Part shown: one piece after another, positions 19,198 to 27,708 of the stretch
How the letters are laid out: each line of letters opens with the position of its first letter
How positions within the stretch are numbered: position 1 is the first letter of the stretch
Assembly (NCBI GenBank): GCA_003211555.1
Contig: QCSH01000002.1
Location: forward strand, 62,001 to 126,000
Source of the DNA: Pelagibacteraceae bacterium AG-470-G21
GTDB taxonomy: Bacteria; Pseudomonadota; Alphaproteobacteria; Pelagibacterales; Pelagibacteraceae
Direction: 5' to 3'
DNA: 64,000 bases
Notes under the pieces: model-generated
Seen by the model: the letters and a program-made list of their open reading frames with translations, nothing else
Databases searched by the model: none
What the model was told of the DNA's origin: nothing
Made by a program: the position numbers and the translations under genes

Positions 19198-19929
19198 TTA
19201 ATGGTGTAAATTTAATGCATCATTTAAATAGATGCATGTTAAAATTGCAAATACATATGCTTGAAGAAAAGCAACTAATATCTCCAAACCTGTAAGTGCA
19301 ACTGAAAAACCTAACGGCAACCAACCTCCAACAATACCTAAGCTAACAACAAATCCTCCAAAAACTTTCATCATCGTGTGGCCAGCCATCATGTTGGCAA
19401 ATAATCTTACCGATAAACTAATTGGTCTACTTAAATATGATATTACTTCGATAACAACAATTAAAGGTAATAAAACCATTGGAACTCCGCTTGGAACAAA
19501 TAGTTTTAAATACCCAAGTCCATGTTTAATAAACCCAATTATCGTAACTCCTATAAAAATAAATGCCGCTAATACGAAAGTCACTATTATATGGCTAGTG
19601 ACAGTAAAAGAATAGGGTATCATTCCAAACATGTTGCAAAATAAAACAAACATGAATAATGAAAATATAAAAGAAAAGTAAGGTTTCGCTTTTGAACCAG
19701 CAGTATCACTAATCATTTTTGAAATAAATGAATAACTAAGTTCAGAAAGTAATTGAATTTTATTTGGTATGATAGACCTTTTGGTGCCTAAATTAAAAAT
19801 AATTAATATTGCCAATGAGCTTATAACCATGAACAAGCTCGCGTTTGTAAATGAAATATCTATGTTATTTATTTTAATTTCAGGGCCAATTCGGTAAACA
19901 TTGAATTGGTACATTGGATTTGCTGCCAT
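19198..19929 (-). CDS. atpB: ATP synthase F0 subunit a
   Basis: 243 residues, five or six membrane helices. The essential arginine is R175 in SLSVRLFANMMAGH, and the C-terminal helix holds the LQAYVFAILTCIYLNDA segment. Subunit a provides the two half-channels that pass protons to and from E58 of the c ring. It lies between atpI (7 bases upstream) and atpE (19 bases downstream). Confidence 0.95.
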   Translation of the reverse strand: MAANPMYQFNVYRIGPEIKINNIDISFTNASLFMVISSLAILIIFNLGTKRSIIPNKIQLLSELSYSFISKMISDTAGSKAKPYFSFIFSLFMFVLFCNMFGMIPYSFTVTSHIIVTFVLAAFIFIGVTIIGFIKHGLGYLKLFVPSGVPMVLLPLIVVIEVISYLSRPISLSVRLFANMMAGHTMMKVFGGFVVSLGIVGGWLPLGFSVALTGLEILVAFLQAYVFAILTCIYLNDALNLHH

Positions 19930-19936
19930 CTATCTA

Positions 19937-20212
19937 CTATTTTTGCATTTTTTTTGCCGATCTAATAACGTTTAAAATTCCTGCTACTACCCCGATAAAA
20001 AAAAATATTAAAATTAACCATGGTTTAGTACCAAACCAATTGTCTAAAATAAACCCAATAATTGTCCCAACAACTACAGCAGAAACCAGTTCTGTGCTCA
20101 TTTTGAAGGCAGATCCCATATTTGAGCCTTTATTTTTTTCTTCAGAACTTTTGTCTTTGTCTACTTTGTTTTTTGCAATTTTTAGGCGAGTTTTAAACTG
20201 ATCTTCGTCCAT
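19937..20212 (-). CDS. atpI: ATP synthase accessory protein AtpI
   Basis: 91 residues. A charged N-terminal third is followed by two membrane helices (about 43-60 and 66-84), with the family pattern VVVGTIIGFILDNWFGTKPW. AtpI-type proteins help assemble the c ring or take part in ion uptake. It is the first gene of the F0 set and starts 2 bases after the smc stop codon. Confidence 0.88.
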   Translation of the reverse strand: MDEDQFKTRLKIAKNKVDKDKSSEEKNKGSNMGSAFKMSTELVSAVVVGTIIGFILDNWFGTKPWLILIFFFIGVVAGILNVIRSAKKMQK

Positions 20213-20214
20213 TA

Positions 20215-22788
20215 TTAAGCAACCATACTCTCTGCTTTTTGAAGGTCTACAGCAACAAGTTGACTAATACCTTTTTCAGGCATTGTTACTCCGTATAATC
20301 TGTCCATTTTAGACATGGTTAAAGCATGGTGGGTCACAATTATAAATCTTGTTGATGTAATTTTTGTTAATTCTGTCAAAAGACTACAAAATCTTGTTAC
20401 ATTCGCATCATCTAGAGGCGCATCGACTTCATCTAAAACACATATCGGAGCTGGATTAGTTAAGAAGACTGCAAAAATTAGAGATAAGGCCGTCAAAGCT
20501 TGCTCTCCACCAGATAGTAAAGTTATAGATTGAAGTCTTTTTCCCGGTGGACTTACTAACATTTCTAACCCCGCATCTAATGGATCATCAGAATCTACCA
20601 ACTCTAGCTTTGCACTTCCTCCATTAAATAATTTTGTATAAACTTCATTAAATTTTCTATTTACTTTTTCAAAAGCATCTAGAAGTCTTTCTCTTCCTTT
20701 TTGATTTAATTCAGTAATGCTCTCTTTTAATTTTATAATTGCCGTAACTAAATCTTGTCTGTCTTTTTCCATTTTTTTAATTTCATCTTCGTATTTTGTG
20801 GTTTCTTCGTCTGCTCTTAAATTAACTGAGCCTAATTTTTCCCTTTCTCTCTTTTTTTCATCCAATAATTCTTCTTGCGTTACAGTATCAGGGTATTCTG
20901 GGGTATCTTTCAAATTTGAAAAATTGAGCATCTCATTCTCTTTTAAATTTAATTCAGTTAATACTCTTTCAAGTAAATCGTTTCTTCTTTTATTTAGTCC
21001 ATCAATAGTTGCACTAGAACTCGCTTTTCTCTCTCTTATCTCGATTGACTCTTCTTTAGTCGAATTAAGTCTAATTCTTAATTGATTAATTTCTTCGTCC
21101 AATTTTTCAATTAATATTTCATTATCTTTTTTCTCTTCTTCAGAAATTCTTAAACTTTCTGATATTTGTCCTTTTCTTTCAGCTTGCGATTGTGGTTGTT
21201 CTTCTAAGGTATTTAATTTTTGTTTTTGAGTATCTTTTCTGTTGTTTAGCTCATTTATCATTTTTTCAGAATTTACCAACAAATTTTTCCAACTTTCAAT
21301 TTCTTGATCTATTATTTTTATTCTTTCAATTCTTTTAATAGACTCCTTTTTAATATTTTGATTTTTACTAAATGCTTCTGCATATTCCTCTTGCAAATTT
21401 TTGATATCTTCATTCTTCTTTGCAACAGTTAAAGATAGCTCCTCATCCTCAATTTCTTTTATCTTCATTTTTAAAAATGAAAGATTAATTTTACACTCAT
21501 CTATTAAATTAGTTGCGCCATTAATATTATTTTTTGATAGCATTTCCTTCGCTTTATCCAATTGTTCACTTGCAAGGTCTATCGTTTCAGAATTCTTTTT
21601 TAGCGTATCAATATTCAAATTATTAAGAATTCTCTCTAATTTATCTTGTTCTTCTTTTAACTTAACTTTTGCATTATTGAGATCTAATCCTGAAAGTTTC
21701 TCAGTTTCATAATACTTCGAGTCTAATGTTATTAAATTTTCTTTTTCTTCTCTTAATCTTTTTTCATTTGAATTTGCGTCAATAATTATACTTTTTTCCC
21801 TTAATATATCTTCATCAATAACTCCAGATGACTTCTTAATTGACTGGATTTCTTCATTAACTCTATCTTTTTCTTCATCTAGGCTTTTAAGTTCTAAATT
21901 TAATCTTTGAATTTTAGATAGATTTTCTTGGTTTTTTTCTCTTATGGGATTAACATTTTTATTCTTTTCAATGATTTTCATACTTATTTCCTCTAATTTA
22001 TCATTAAAAGATTTCACTTGATCATCTGCCTCGTTATTTATTTCATTCTCAACTTTTATTTCATTATCAATTTCTAAAAGTCTTAAATAATATAGGCCTG
22101 ACTCAACCTTTTTTATTTCTTCTGAAATAGATTTATACTTTGCTGCCTCTTCAGCCTGTTTTTGTAAATTTGCTAGTTGACGTTCTTGTTGTCTTCTTAA
22201 CTCGTCAGCTCTTTTTAAATTATTTTCTGCAGCACCCAGTCTTAACTCTGCCTCATGTCTTCTAACATGAAGACCTGCTATACCAGCAGCTTCTTCCAAA
22301 ATAGCTCTTCTATCAGAAGGTTTAGCTGTAACTAATGCCCCTATTCTTCCTTGACTGATAATTGATGGAGAATGAGCGCCAGTTGATAAATCTGCAAAAA
22401 ACATTTGGGCATCTTTAGCTCTAACTTCTTTACCGTTAATATAAAATTTTGAACCTTTGTCTTTTTCTATTTTACGTCTTATTTCTATTTCTTCTAAATC
22501 GTTATATTGAAGAGGCCCATCTTTATTCTGATTTGTTAATCCAACTAAAACTTCAGCTATGTTTTTGGATGGCTTGTTAGACGTACCAGAAAAAATTACA
22601 TCCTCCATACCTGAGCCCCTCATACTTTTTGCTGAGGTTTCACCCATACACCATCTTAGTGATTCGACTATATTTGATTTACCACATCCATTTGGGCCTA
22701 CTATTCCTGTAAGTCCTTCTTCTATAAGAAAATTGGTTTTTTCAGCAAAAGACTTAAACCCATTTAATTGGATTTTTTTAAATTCCAT
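20215..22788 (-). CDS. smc: Chromosome partition SMC protein, short form without a recognisable hinge
   Basis: 857 residues, about 300 fewer than typical bacterial SMC. Both head halves are intact: Walker A GPNGCGKS (31-38), Q-loop ISQG (144-147), the alphaproteobacterial AILEEAAGIAGLHVRR (162-177), signature LSGGEQ (758-763) and Walker B VLDEVDAP (784-791). Between them lie about 500 residues of charged coiled coil with no globular hinge. The point equidistant from the heads (about 400-445) reads as a helix-turn-helix with turn KNNINGA (419-425). SMC organises and segregates chromosomes with ScpA/ScpB, not encoded here. It lies between a DsbA-like gene and atpI. Confidence 0.9.
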   Translation of the reverse strand: MEFKKIQLNGFKSFAEKTNFLIEEGLTGIVGPNGCGKSNIVESLRWCMGETSAKSMRGSGMEDVIFSGTSNKPSKNIAEVLVGLTNQNKDGPLQYNDLEEIEIRRKIEKDKGSKFYINGKEVRAKDAQMFFADLSTGAHSPSIISQGRIGALVTAKPSDRRAILEEAAGIAGLHVRRHEAELRLGAAENNLKRADELRRQQERQLANLQKQAEEAAKYKSISEEIKKVESGLYYLRLLEIDNEIKVENEINNEADDQVKSFNDKLEEISMKIIEKNKNVNPIREKNQENLSKIQRLNLELKSLDEEKDRVNEEIQSIKKSSGVIDEDILREKSIIIDANSNEKRLREEKENLITLDSKYYETEKLSGLDLNNAKVKLKEEQDKLERILNNLNIDTLKKNSETIDLASEQLDKAKEMLSKNNINGATNLIDECKINLSFLKMKIKEIEDEELSLTVAKKNEDIKNLQEEYAEAFSKNQNIKKESIKRIERIKIIDQEIESWKNLLVNSEKMINELNNRKDTQKQKLNTLEEQPQSQAERKGQISESLRISEEEKKDNEILIEKLDEEINQLRIRLNSTKEESIEIRERKASSSATIDGLNKRRNDLLERVLTELNLKENEMLNFSNLKDTPEYPDTVTQEELLDEKKREREKLGSVNLRADEETTKYEDEIKKMEKDRQDLVTAIIKLKESITELNQKGRERLLDAFEKVNRKFNEVYTKLFNGGSAKLELVDSDDPLDAGLEMLVSPPGKRLQSITLLSGGEQALTALSLIFAVFLTNPAPICVLDEVDAPLDDANVTRFCSLLTELTKITSTRFIIVTHHALTMSKMDRLYGVTMPEKGISQLVAVDLQKAESMVA

Positions 22789-22796
22789 TCACTGAT

Positions 22797-23372
22797 TTAT
22801 ATCAGTTTTTCAATGTATTTTTTTAATTTTTTATAGTTTGAGTGATTTTCAAACTTTTTTCCATTAATAATGACAGTAGGCGTAGCCTTTACTTCGTACT
22901 TTTTTACTCCTTCGATTCGGTCTTCGAGAATATGATCTTCAATTTGTTTGTCACTTAAGCACTTATCAAAATCAAGATTATATTCAGTAGCATCAATAAA
23001 TTTTTTAATTGCATGATTTGCTTCAACTTCGTTTTTACCTTTTATCCATTTATCTTGATTTAAGTAGAAATAGTGTAATATTTCTGGATCACCATCGTTC
23101 CTACAATGTACAAGTTTTGTTGCATTAAATGCAATTATATCTAGTGGAAAACTTTTAAATTCTATTGATATTAAACCTTTATCTATAAAATCTTCTTTAA
23201 GTTTAGGATATATATTTTTATGGAAATTTGCACAATGACTACAAGTTAACGATTCAAAAACCATTAATTTAACTTTTGTATCTGGATTTCCCGATATTAT
23301 GGGTTTAACATCAGAAAAAGCATTAACACAATTAAGTAGTAAAATTGTTATTATAAAAATTGATTTTTTCAT
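22797..23372 (-). CDS. DsbA-like thiol:disulfide oxidoreductase, exported
   Basis: 191 residues. Signal peptide at 1-20 (MKKSIFIITILLLNCVNAFS), then a thioredoxin-fold domain with active site C44-S-H-C47 in FESLTCSHCANFH. The cis-proline loop is KATPTVIING. It belongs to the thioredoxin_4 (DsbA/BdbD-like) group and would act on exported proteins in the periplasm. It overlaps dciA by 4 bases and precedes smc by 8 bases; a dciA-dsbA-smc order is recurrent in alphaproteobacteria as far as I recall. Confidence 0.88.
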   Translation of the reverse strand: MKKSIFIITILLLNCVNAFSDVKPIISGNPDTKVKLMVFESLTCSHCANFHKNIYPKLKEDFIDKGLISIEFKSFPLDIIAFNATKLVHCRNDGDPEILHYFYLNQDKWIKGKNEVEANHAIKKFIDATEYNLDFDKCLSDKQIEDHILEDRIEGVKKYEVKATPTVIINGKKFENHSNYKKLKKYIEKLI

Positions 23373-23851
23373 TTTATTTTAAAGTGTTTGCTTAATTCTA
23401 ATAGTGAATTTTTTACTTTATCGTTTTTAATATTATTTATGCTTTTTATATGTTTATTTTTTGTCGCATTAATAGCTGTATTTTTATGGCTTTCTTCAAT
23501 TTTTCCATCAAATGTATTCAATTTAATGTCATCTAAAACATGATAGCCAAAAAAAACATTAATTTTTTTTATTATTTCCTTTTTAGAATACTCAACGTCA
23601 ACTTCGTTTCCCCTCTTTACTAAAATATTTAAACGACTGCCCGATATCTTATTTGAACTTTTGTATGACTTAGGAAAGCTTACTTTAAATAAATCTTTAC
23701 CTACTAAATATTTCCAATTGTCTAAAGTTTCATTATAAATTTTACCTTTTTTACTAATTATTCTTTTTGCCTCTGTGGGTAAAGTATCTTTAAAAGATCT
23801 TAAACCTTGAATGGAATTATATCTCTGCTTAGTATTATATTTTTGACTCAT
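23369..23851 (-). CDS. dciA: DUF721 protein, DciA-like replicative helicase loader
   Basis: 160 residues. The N-terminal half holds the DUF721 pattern, with WKYLVGKDLFKVSFPKSY and SGSRLNILVKRGNEVDVEYS followed by INVFFGYHVLDDIKL. DciA is the ancestral bacterial loader of the DnaB helicase, used by species without DnaC. Here it is the first gene of the long minus-strand run, and its ATG is directly adjacent to the ATG of mutY on the other strand (CATATG). Function is from family knowledge. Confidence 0.75.
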   Translation of the reverse strand: MSQKYNTKQRYNSIQGLRSFKDTLPTEAKRIISKKGKIYNETLDNWKYLVGKDLFKVSFPKSYKSSNKISGSRLNILVKRGNEVDVEYSKKEIIKKINVFFGYHVLDDIKLNTFDGKIEESHKNTAINATKNKHIKSINNIKNDKVKNSLLELSKHFKIK

Positions 23852-24844
23852 ATGAATAGCAAAAACATATCAAATAAAATTCTACATTGGTACGATAATA
23901 ATAAAAGAATTTTACCTTGGAGAAAAAAAGTTTCTCAGAAGCAAAAAGAATATTTTACTTTTGTTAGTGAATTTATGTTGCAGCAAACTCAAGTAAAAAC
24001 TGTTATTCCTTATTTTAAAAAATTTATAAAACAAATTCCAACCCTTCAATCATTGGCAGATGTTGATGAAAAGATCTTAATGAAACATTGGGAAGGTCTT
24101 GGTTATTACTCAAGAGCAAGAAATCTAAAAAAAAGTGCAATTAAAATTCTTAAAGATTTCAACGGTAAGTTGCCAAAATCTTATGAAAAGTTGGTACAAT
24201 TACCAGGTGTTGGTGAATATACATCTAAAGCAATAATGTCTATAGCATTTAACATTAAAATTATTCCTTTAGATGGAAATGTAGAGAGAATTCTTAAAAG
24301 AACTTTATATTTAAAAAAGCAGAATGAAATATCTAAAGATTTTTTAAAAACAAAAATTAATTTTTTTGGACTGTCTGATCGTGCTAGCGATTATTCACAA
24401 GCAATTATGGAAATAGGTGCCTTAATTTGCAAACCAAAAAATCCAAGTTGTAAAGAATGTCCATTAAATAAAAATTGTATATCTTTAAAAAAAAATGATT
24501 TTGAATTAACTAAAATTAATAAAGAAATAAAAACTAAATATTTCGAAGCGACTATCTACAAAAAACAAAATAATTATTTATTGGTTAAAAACGATAAATT
24601 TAAATTTTTAAAAAATATGCCAATTTTTCCTATGACCGAAGTTAAAGAAAGTAAGTATAATTATTCAAATAATAAAAAAATTAATATAAAATTATCTAAT
24701 ATGGAAATGAAAATTTTGTTGAATAATTCAAAAAAACCCCCAAAGATTAAAAATAAAATATTAATTAAAAAAGATAAATTAAGCTCAGAAATAATTCCAT
24801 CATTTACTAAAAAAATATTTTATACCATCTCAAAATCTGAATGA
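23852..24844 (+). CDS. mutY: Adenine DNA glycosylase MutY
   Basis: 330 residues from the ATG at 23852; an open extension upstream lies inside dciA and is rejected because MNSKNISNKILHWYDNNKR is the expected N-terminus. Catalytic E40 (EFMLQQTQV), helix-hairpin-helix LPGVGEYTSKA (117-127), catalytic D141 (PLDGNVER) and the iron-sulfur ligands C193, C200, C203, C209 are all present. The C-terminal 8-oxoG recognition domain is short and lysine-rich. MutY removes adenine mispaired with 8-oxoguanine. The stop overlaps the next gene by 4 bases. Confidence 0.95.
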   Translation: MNSKNISNKILHWYDNNKRILPWRKKVSQKQKEYFTFVSEFMLQQTQVKTVIPYFKKFIKQIPTLQSLADVDEKILMKHWEGLGYYSRARNLKKSAIKILKDFNGKLPKSYEKLVQLPGVGEYTSKAIMSIAFNIKIIPLDGNVERILKRTLYLKKQNEISKDFLKTKINFFGLSDRASDYSQAIMEIGALICKPKNPSCKECPLNKNCISLKKNDFELTKINKEIKTKYFEATIYKKQNNYLLVKNDKFKFLKNMPIFPMTEVKESKYNYSNNKKINIKLSNMEMKILLNNSKKPPKIKNKILIKKDKLSSEIIPSFTKKIFYTISKSE

Positions 24845-25965
24845 AAAAAGTTGCAATTGTTGGAGCTGGTATATCTGGTTTGTATCTTGCAAATGAATTA
24901 AATAAAAATACTAAAATAGACTATAAAATTTTTGAAAAAAAAGATTTCCTCAATTTAAATGAAGGCTATGGTATTCAACTTTCAGTTAATAGTATTAATT
25001 TGTTGAATAAAATAGGATTTAAAAAAATTTCAGCATCAGATGTTTATTATCCAACAAAAGTTAATTTTTTCCAGGCTAATAATATTAAAAAGATTTGTGA
25101 AATTGATTTAAAGCAATTCAATAATGTAAACGACCGTTACACAACACTTAAAAGATCAACATTAATAAAGTTTTTACTTGATAATATCCCTAAAGAAAAA
25201 ATTCAATTTAGAGCCGATATTCAGAATATTGAATATAATGAAAAAATAGAGATTTCTTGGGATAATAAGAATGAAAGTTTCGATTATATCGTAATTGCAG
25301 ACGGTGTTTTTTCAAAATTAAAATCTCAAATATCCAATAATCATTTAAATCCAATTTTTAATGGGAACATTGCTTTAAGGGCGAATTTAAAACAACATGA
25401 AAAAGATAATATTTCTGTATATATGGGGTCAAATTTTCACTATGTAACTTATCCTGTAAATCAAAAACTCGAATATAATTTCGTTGCTATAATCAAAAAG
25501 AAACTAACTACTAAAGAAATTGAAGATAAAAATATTCTTAATTCAGAAACATTTATAAAATCTTTAAAAGACTTTATTTCAAAAAATTCTATTATAAATT
25601 TGGAAAGTTTAGCGAATATCAAGTGTTTTCCTGTATTTGTGAGCACTGAATTACCCACATTAAAATATCAAAATACTTTTTTGAGTGGCGATGCTTTATT
25701 TGCTTTTCCACCTTCTTTTGCACAAGGTGCTTCTCAAAGTATTGAAACAGCAAATGGTATTTTAGAAAATATTACAAATTCAAATAATATTTATAAAGAT
25801 AAAATAAGTAAAATATTACTAGTAAATAAAAGATCAAAATTAAATCATTTTGCCTTCCATTTAAATAATCCAATAATAATATTATTTAGAAATATTGTTT
25901 TGAAATTTTTATCAAAAAATAAAAAATTTCTAGAGAGTTATCTTGGAAAAATTTATAGAAATTAA
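24841..25965 (+). CDS. FAD-dependent monooxygenase (UbiH/PHBH-like)
   Basis: 374 residues. N-terminal Rossmann motif VAIVGAGISGLYLANEL (4-20), the middle DG motif VIADGVFSKLK, and the flavin-contacting segment SGDALFAFPPSFAQGASQS in place of the usual GDAAH. These place it in the aromatic-ring/ubiquinone hydroxylase superfamily. Some SAR11 ubiquinone hydroxylases look like this, but a specific step cannot be assigned. It overlaps the mutY stop by 4 bases, and its own stop is shared with that of ccrM on the other strand (TTAA). Confidence 0.75.
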   Translation: MKKVAIVGAGISGLYLANELNKNTKIDYKIFEKKDFLNLNEGYGIQLSVNSINLLNKIGFKKISASDVYYPTKVNFFQANNIKKICEIDLKQFNNVNDRYTTLKRSTLIKFLLDNIPKEKIQFRADIQNIEYNEKIEISWDNKNESFDYIVIADGVFSKLKSQISNNHLNPIFNGNIALRANLKQHEKDNISVYMGSNFHYVTYPVNQKLEYNFVAIIKKKLTTKEIEDKNILNSETFIKSLKDFISKNSIINLESLANIKCFPVFVSTELPTLKYQNTFLSGDALFAFPPSFAQGASQSIETANGILENITNSNNIYKDKISKILLVNKRSKLNHFAFHLNNPIIILFRNIVLKFLSKNKKFLESYLGKIYRN

Positions 25966-27035
25966 GTAGTTGGCCTTAGTCTTTGCCTCAAATCATCAAT
26001 TGGTTTGAGTGAGTTACCTGATTTATAATACCAAAAAGTCCAACCGTTACAGCTCTCAGCACCTAATATTTGTGCAGCAACTTTATGAATTGATCCTTCT
26101 GATTTCTGATATTTTATACTACCATCAATCATAATTTTCGCATTGATTTGTTTTTTTTGATCAAAAATTTCAGTACCAGGTTTAATAATTCCTAATTCAA
26201 CCAAAGATCCAAATGGTACTCTTGGTTTGGATCTATTATTTTTTATAGTATCTAAATATTCGTCTTCTATAATTTTTGTACTTTTAATTCTTTTACTTGC
26301 AGCTTCAAAATAGTTTTTTTCTTTTTCTACCCCAAAATAATTTCTACCTAACTTTTTGGAAACTACAGCAGTTGTTCCTGTACCAAGAAACGGGTCCAAT
26401 ATTAAATCGTCTTTATTAGAGGATGCTAATATAATTCTGTGCAATAAAGCTTCTGGCTTTTGCGTTGAGTGAACTTTATTACCATTATTTTTAAGTCTTT
26501 CTTTTCCATTACATATAGGTAAGTTCCATGTAGATCTCATCTGTAGATCATCGTTTAAACATTTAAGTGATTGATAATTAAAAGTATACTTTGAACCTTC
26601 ACTTTTTGATGCCCATATAAGTGTTTCGTGCGCATTCGTAAAACGTGTTCCTCTAAAATTTGGCATAGGGTTTTTTTTGTTCCAAATCACATCATTTAAT
26701 AACCAAAAACCTAAATCTTGCATTTTTGAACCGACTCTAAAAATATTATGATAACTTCCTATCACCCATATAGATCCATTTTTTTTTAAAATTCTTTTAC
26801 ATTCTTTAAGCCATAGAACTGAAAACTCATCGTAACTTTTAAAACTATCAAATTTATCCCAGGCATCGTTTACAGCATCGACTTTAGATCTATCTGGTCG
26901 ACTTAATTCTTTTTTTAGTTGAAGATTATAAGGTGGATCTGCAAATATAAGATCAAAACTTTCAGCCGGAATTTTTTTTAATTCCTTAATACTATCTCCA
27001 TTAATAATTTTATTTTTTATGTCTGAAATGATCAT
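25962..27035 (-). CDS. ccrM: Cell-cycle-type adenine DNA methyltransferase CcrM (GANTC)
   Basis: 357 residues, the size of Caulobacter CcrM. Beta-class amino-methyltransferase order: catalytic DPPY at 33-36 and the later SAM-binding DPFLGTGTTAVVSKKLGRN. The C-terminal about 85 residues (GSLVELGIIKPGT onward, including AESCNGWTFWYY and DDLRQRLRP) are the extra domain found in CcrM and its GANTC-specific relatives. It methylates the adenine of GANTC after replication in alphaproteobacteria. A perfect inverted repeat with two GANTC sites lies 15 bases before the start. It follows rnhB on the same strand. Confidence 0.92.
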   Translation of the reverse strand: MIISDIKNKIINGDSIKELKKIPAESFDLIFADPPYNLQLKKELSRPDRSKVDAVNDAWDKFDSFKSYDEFSVLWLKECKRILKKNGSIWVIGSYHNIFRVGSKMQDLGFWLLNDVIWNKKNPMPNFRGTRFTNAHETLIWASKSEGSKYTFNYQSLKCLNDDLQMRSTWNLPICNGKERLKNNGNKVHSTQKPEALLHRIILASSNKDDLILDPFLGTGTTAVVSKKLGRNYFGVEKEKNYFEAASKRIKSTKIIEDEYLDTIKNNRSKPRVPFGSLVELGIIKPGTEIFDQKKQINAKIMIDGSIKYQKSEGSIHKVAAQILGAESCNGWTFWYYKSGNSLKPIDDLRQRLRPTT

Positions 27036-27050
27036 TTTATATTTTTGAAT

Positions 27051-27071
27051 TAGACTCCAGTCAGGAGTCTA
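27051..27071 (-). promoter_or_regulatory. Inverted repeat with two GANTC sites upstream of ccrM
   Basis: TAGACTCC (27051-27058) and GGAGTCTA (27064-27071) are perfect 8-base arms around AGTCA. Each arm contains one GANTC site (GACTC 27053-27057, GAGTC 27065-27069). The repeat ends 15 bases before the ccrM ATG. No T-run follows on either strand, so it is not a typical terminator. In Caulobacter the ccrM promoter is itself sensitive to GANTC methylation; a similar feedback is inferred here. Confidence 0.6.
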
Positions 27072-27113
27072 CGTCAACCTGTGATTGAATTTATTGATTG
27101 ATAATTGTTATGA

Positions 27114-27689
27114 TTATTTTTTAAGACTCAATATCTTGTGTATTGGTTGGAAGGTTTTTCTATGAAATCTAGTCACTCCAAATTTTTTAACAGCTTTAAT
27201 ATGATCCTTAGTTCCATAACCTGCATTATTATCCCAGCCGTAATTTTTAAAAGAAAAAGACATCTTCTTCATTAGCTTATCTCTTTCTACTTTAGCAATA
27301 ATCGATGCAGCTGAAATTTCAGGAATTTTTTCATCACCTTTTACAATAGTTTTAATAACATAATTTTTTAAGTCTGGTGGTTTATTACCATCTATCAAAA
27401 CTTTTCTGGGTTTCAATTTGAGTTTCTTAATTGCTCTTTTCATCGAAAGTAGGCTAGCATTTAAAATATTAATTTTTTCAATTTCTTCTACTGAAGCTGA
27501 CCCTAACGCCCAAATTGAATTCTTTTTTATATATTTAGCTAAAGATTGCCTCTGAATTTTGTTAAGTTTTTTTGAATCTTTAAGAATTTTTCTATTGATT
27601 TCTTTATTTAATATAACAGCAGCTGCATAAACTGGTCCTACAAGACTCCCCCTCCCAACTTCATCAACCCCAGCAATAATTTCTCTCAT
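27114..27689 (-). CDS. rnhB: Ribonuclease HII
   Basis: 191 residues. The N-terminal motif IAGVDEVGRGSLVGPVYAAA carries the D-E catalytic pair, and KVLIDGNKPP and AASIIAKVERDKLM carry the remaining acidic and structural residues. The C-terminal NAGYGTKDHIKAVKKFG and HRKTFQPI segments are typical. It removes single ribonucleotides and RNA primers. It lies 19 bases after the uracil-DNA glycosylase gene, 78 bases before ccrM, all on the same strand: a small DNA-maintenance operon. Confidence 0.95.
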   Translation of the reverse strand: MREIIAGVDEVGRGSLVGPVYAAAVILNKEINRKILKDSKKLNKIQRQSLAKYIKKNSIWALGSASVEEIEKINILNASLLSMKRAIKKLKLKPRKVLIDGNKPPDLKNYVIKTIVKGDEKIPEISAASIIAKVERDKLMKKMSFSFKNYGWDNNAGYGTKDHIKAVKKFGVTRFHRKTFQPIHKILSLKK

Positions 27690-27708
27690 ATAAAATATTA
27701 TTAAAAAT

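Noticed and set aside
23807..23851. N-terminal extension of MutY by 15 residues.
   Set aside because: It would overlap dciA and does not resemble MutY; the start at 23852 gives the normal N-terminus.
27051..27071. Intrinsic terminator for rnhB.
   Set aside because: The stem has no following T-run on the minus strand and lies just upstream of ccrM, so an operator is more likely.
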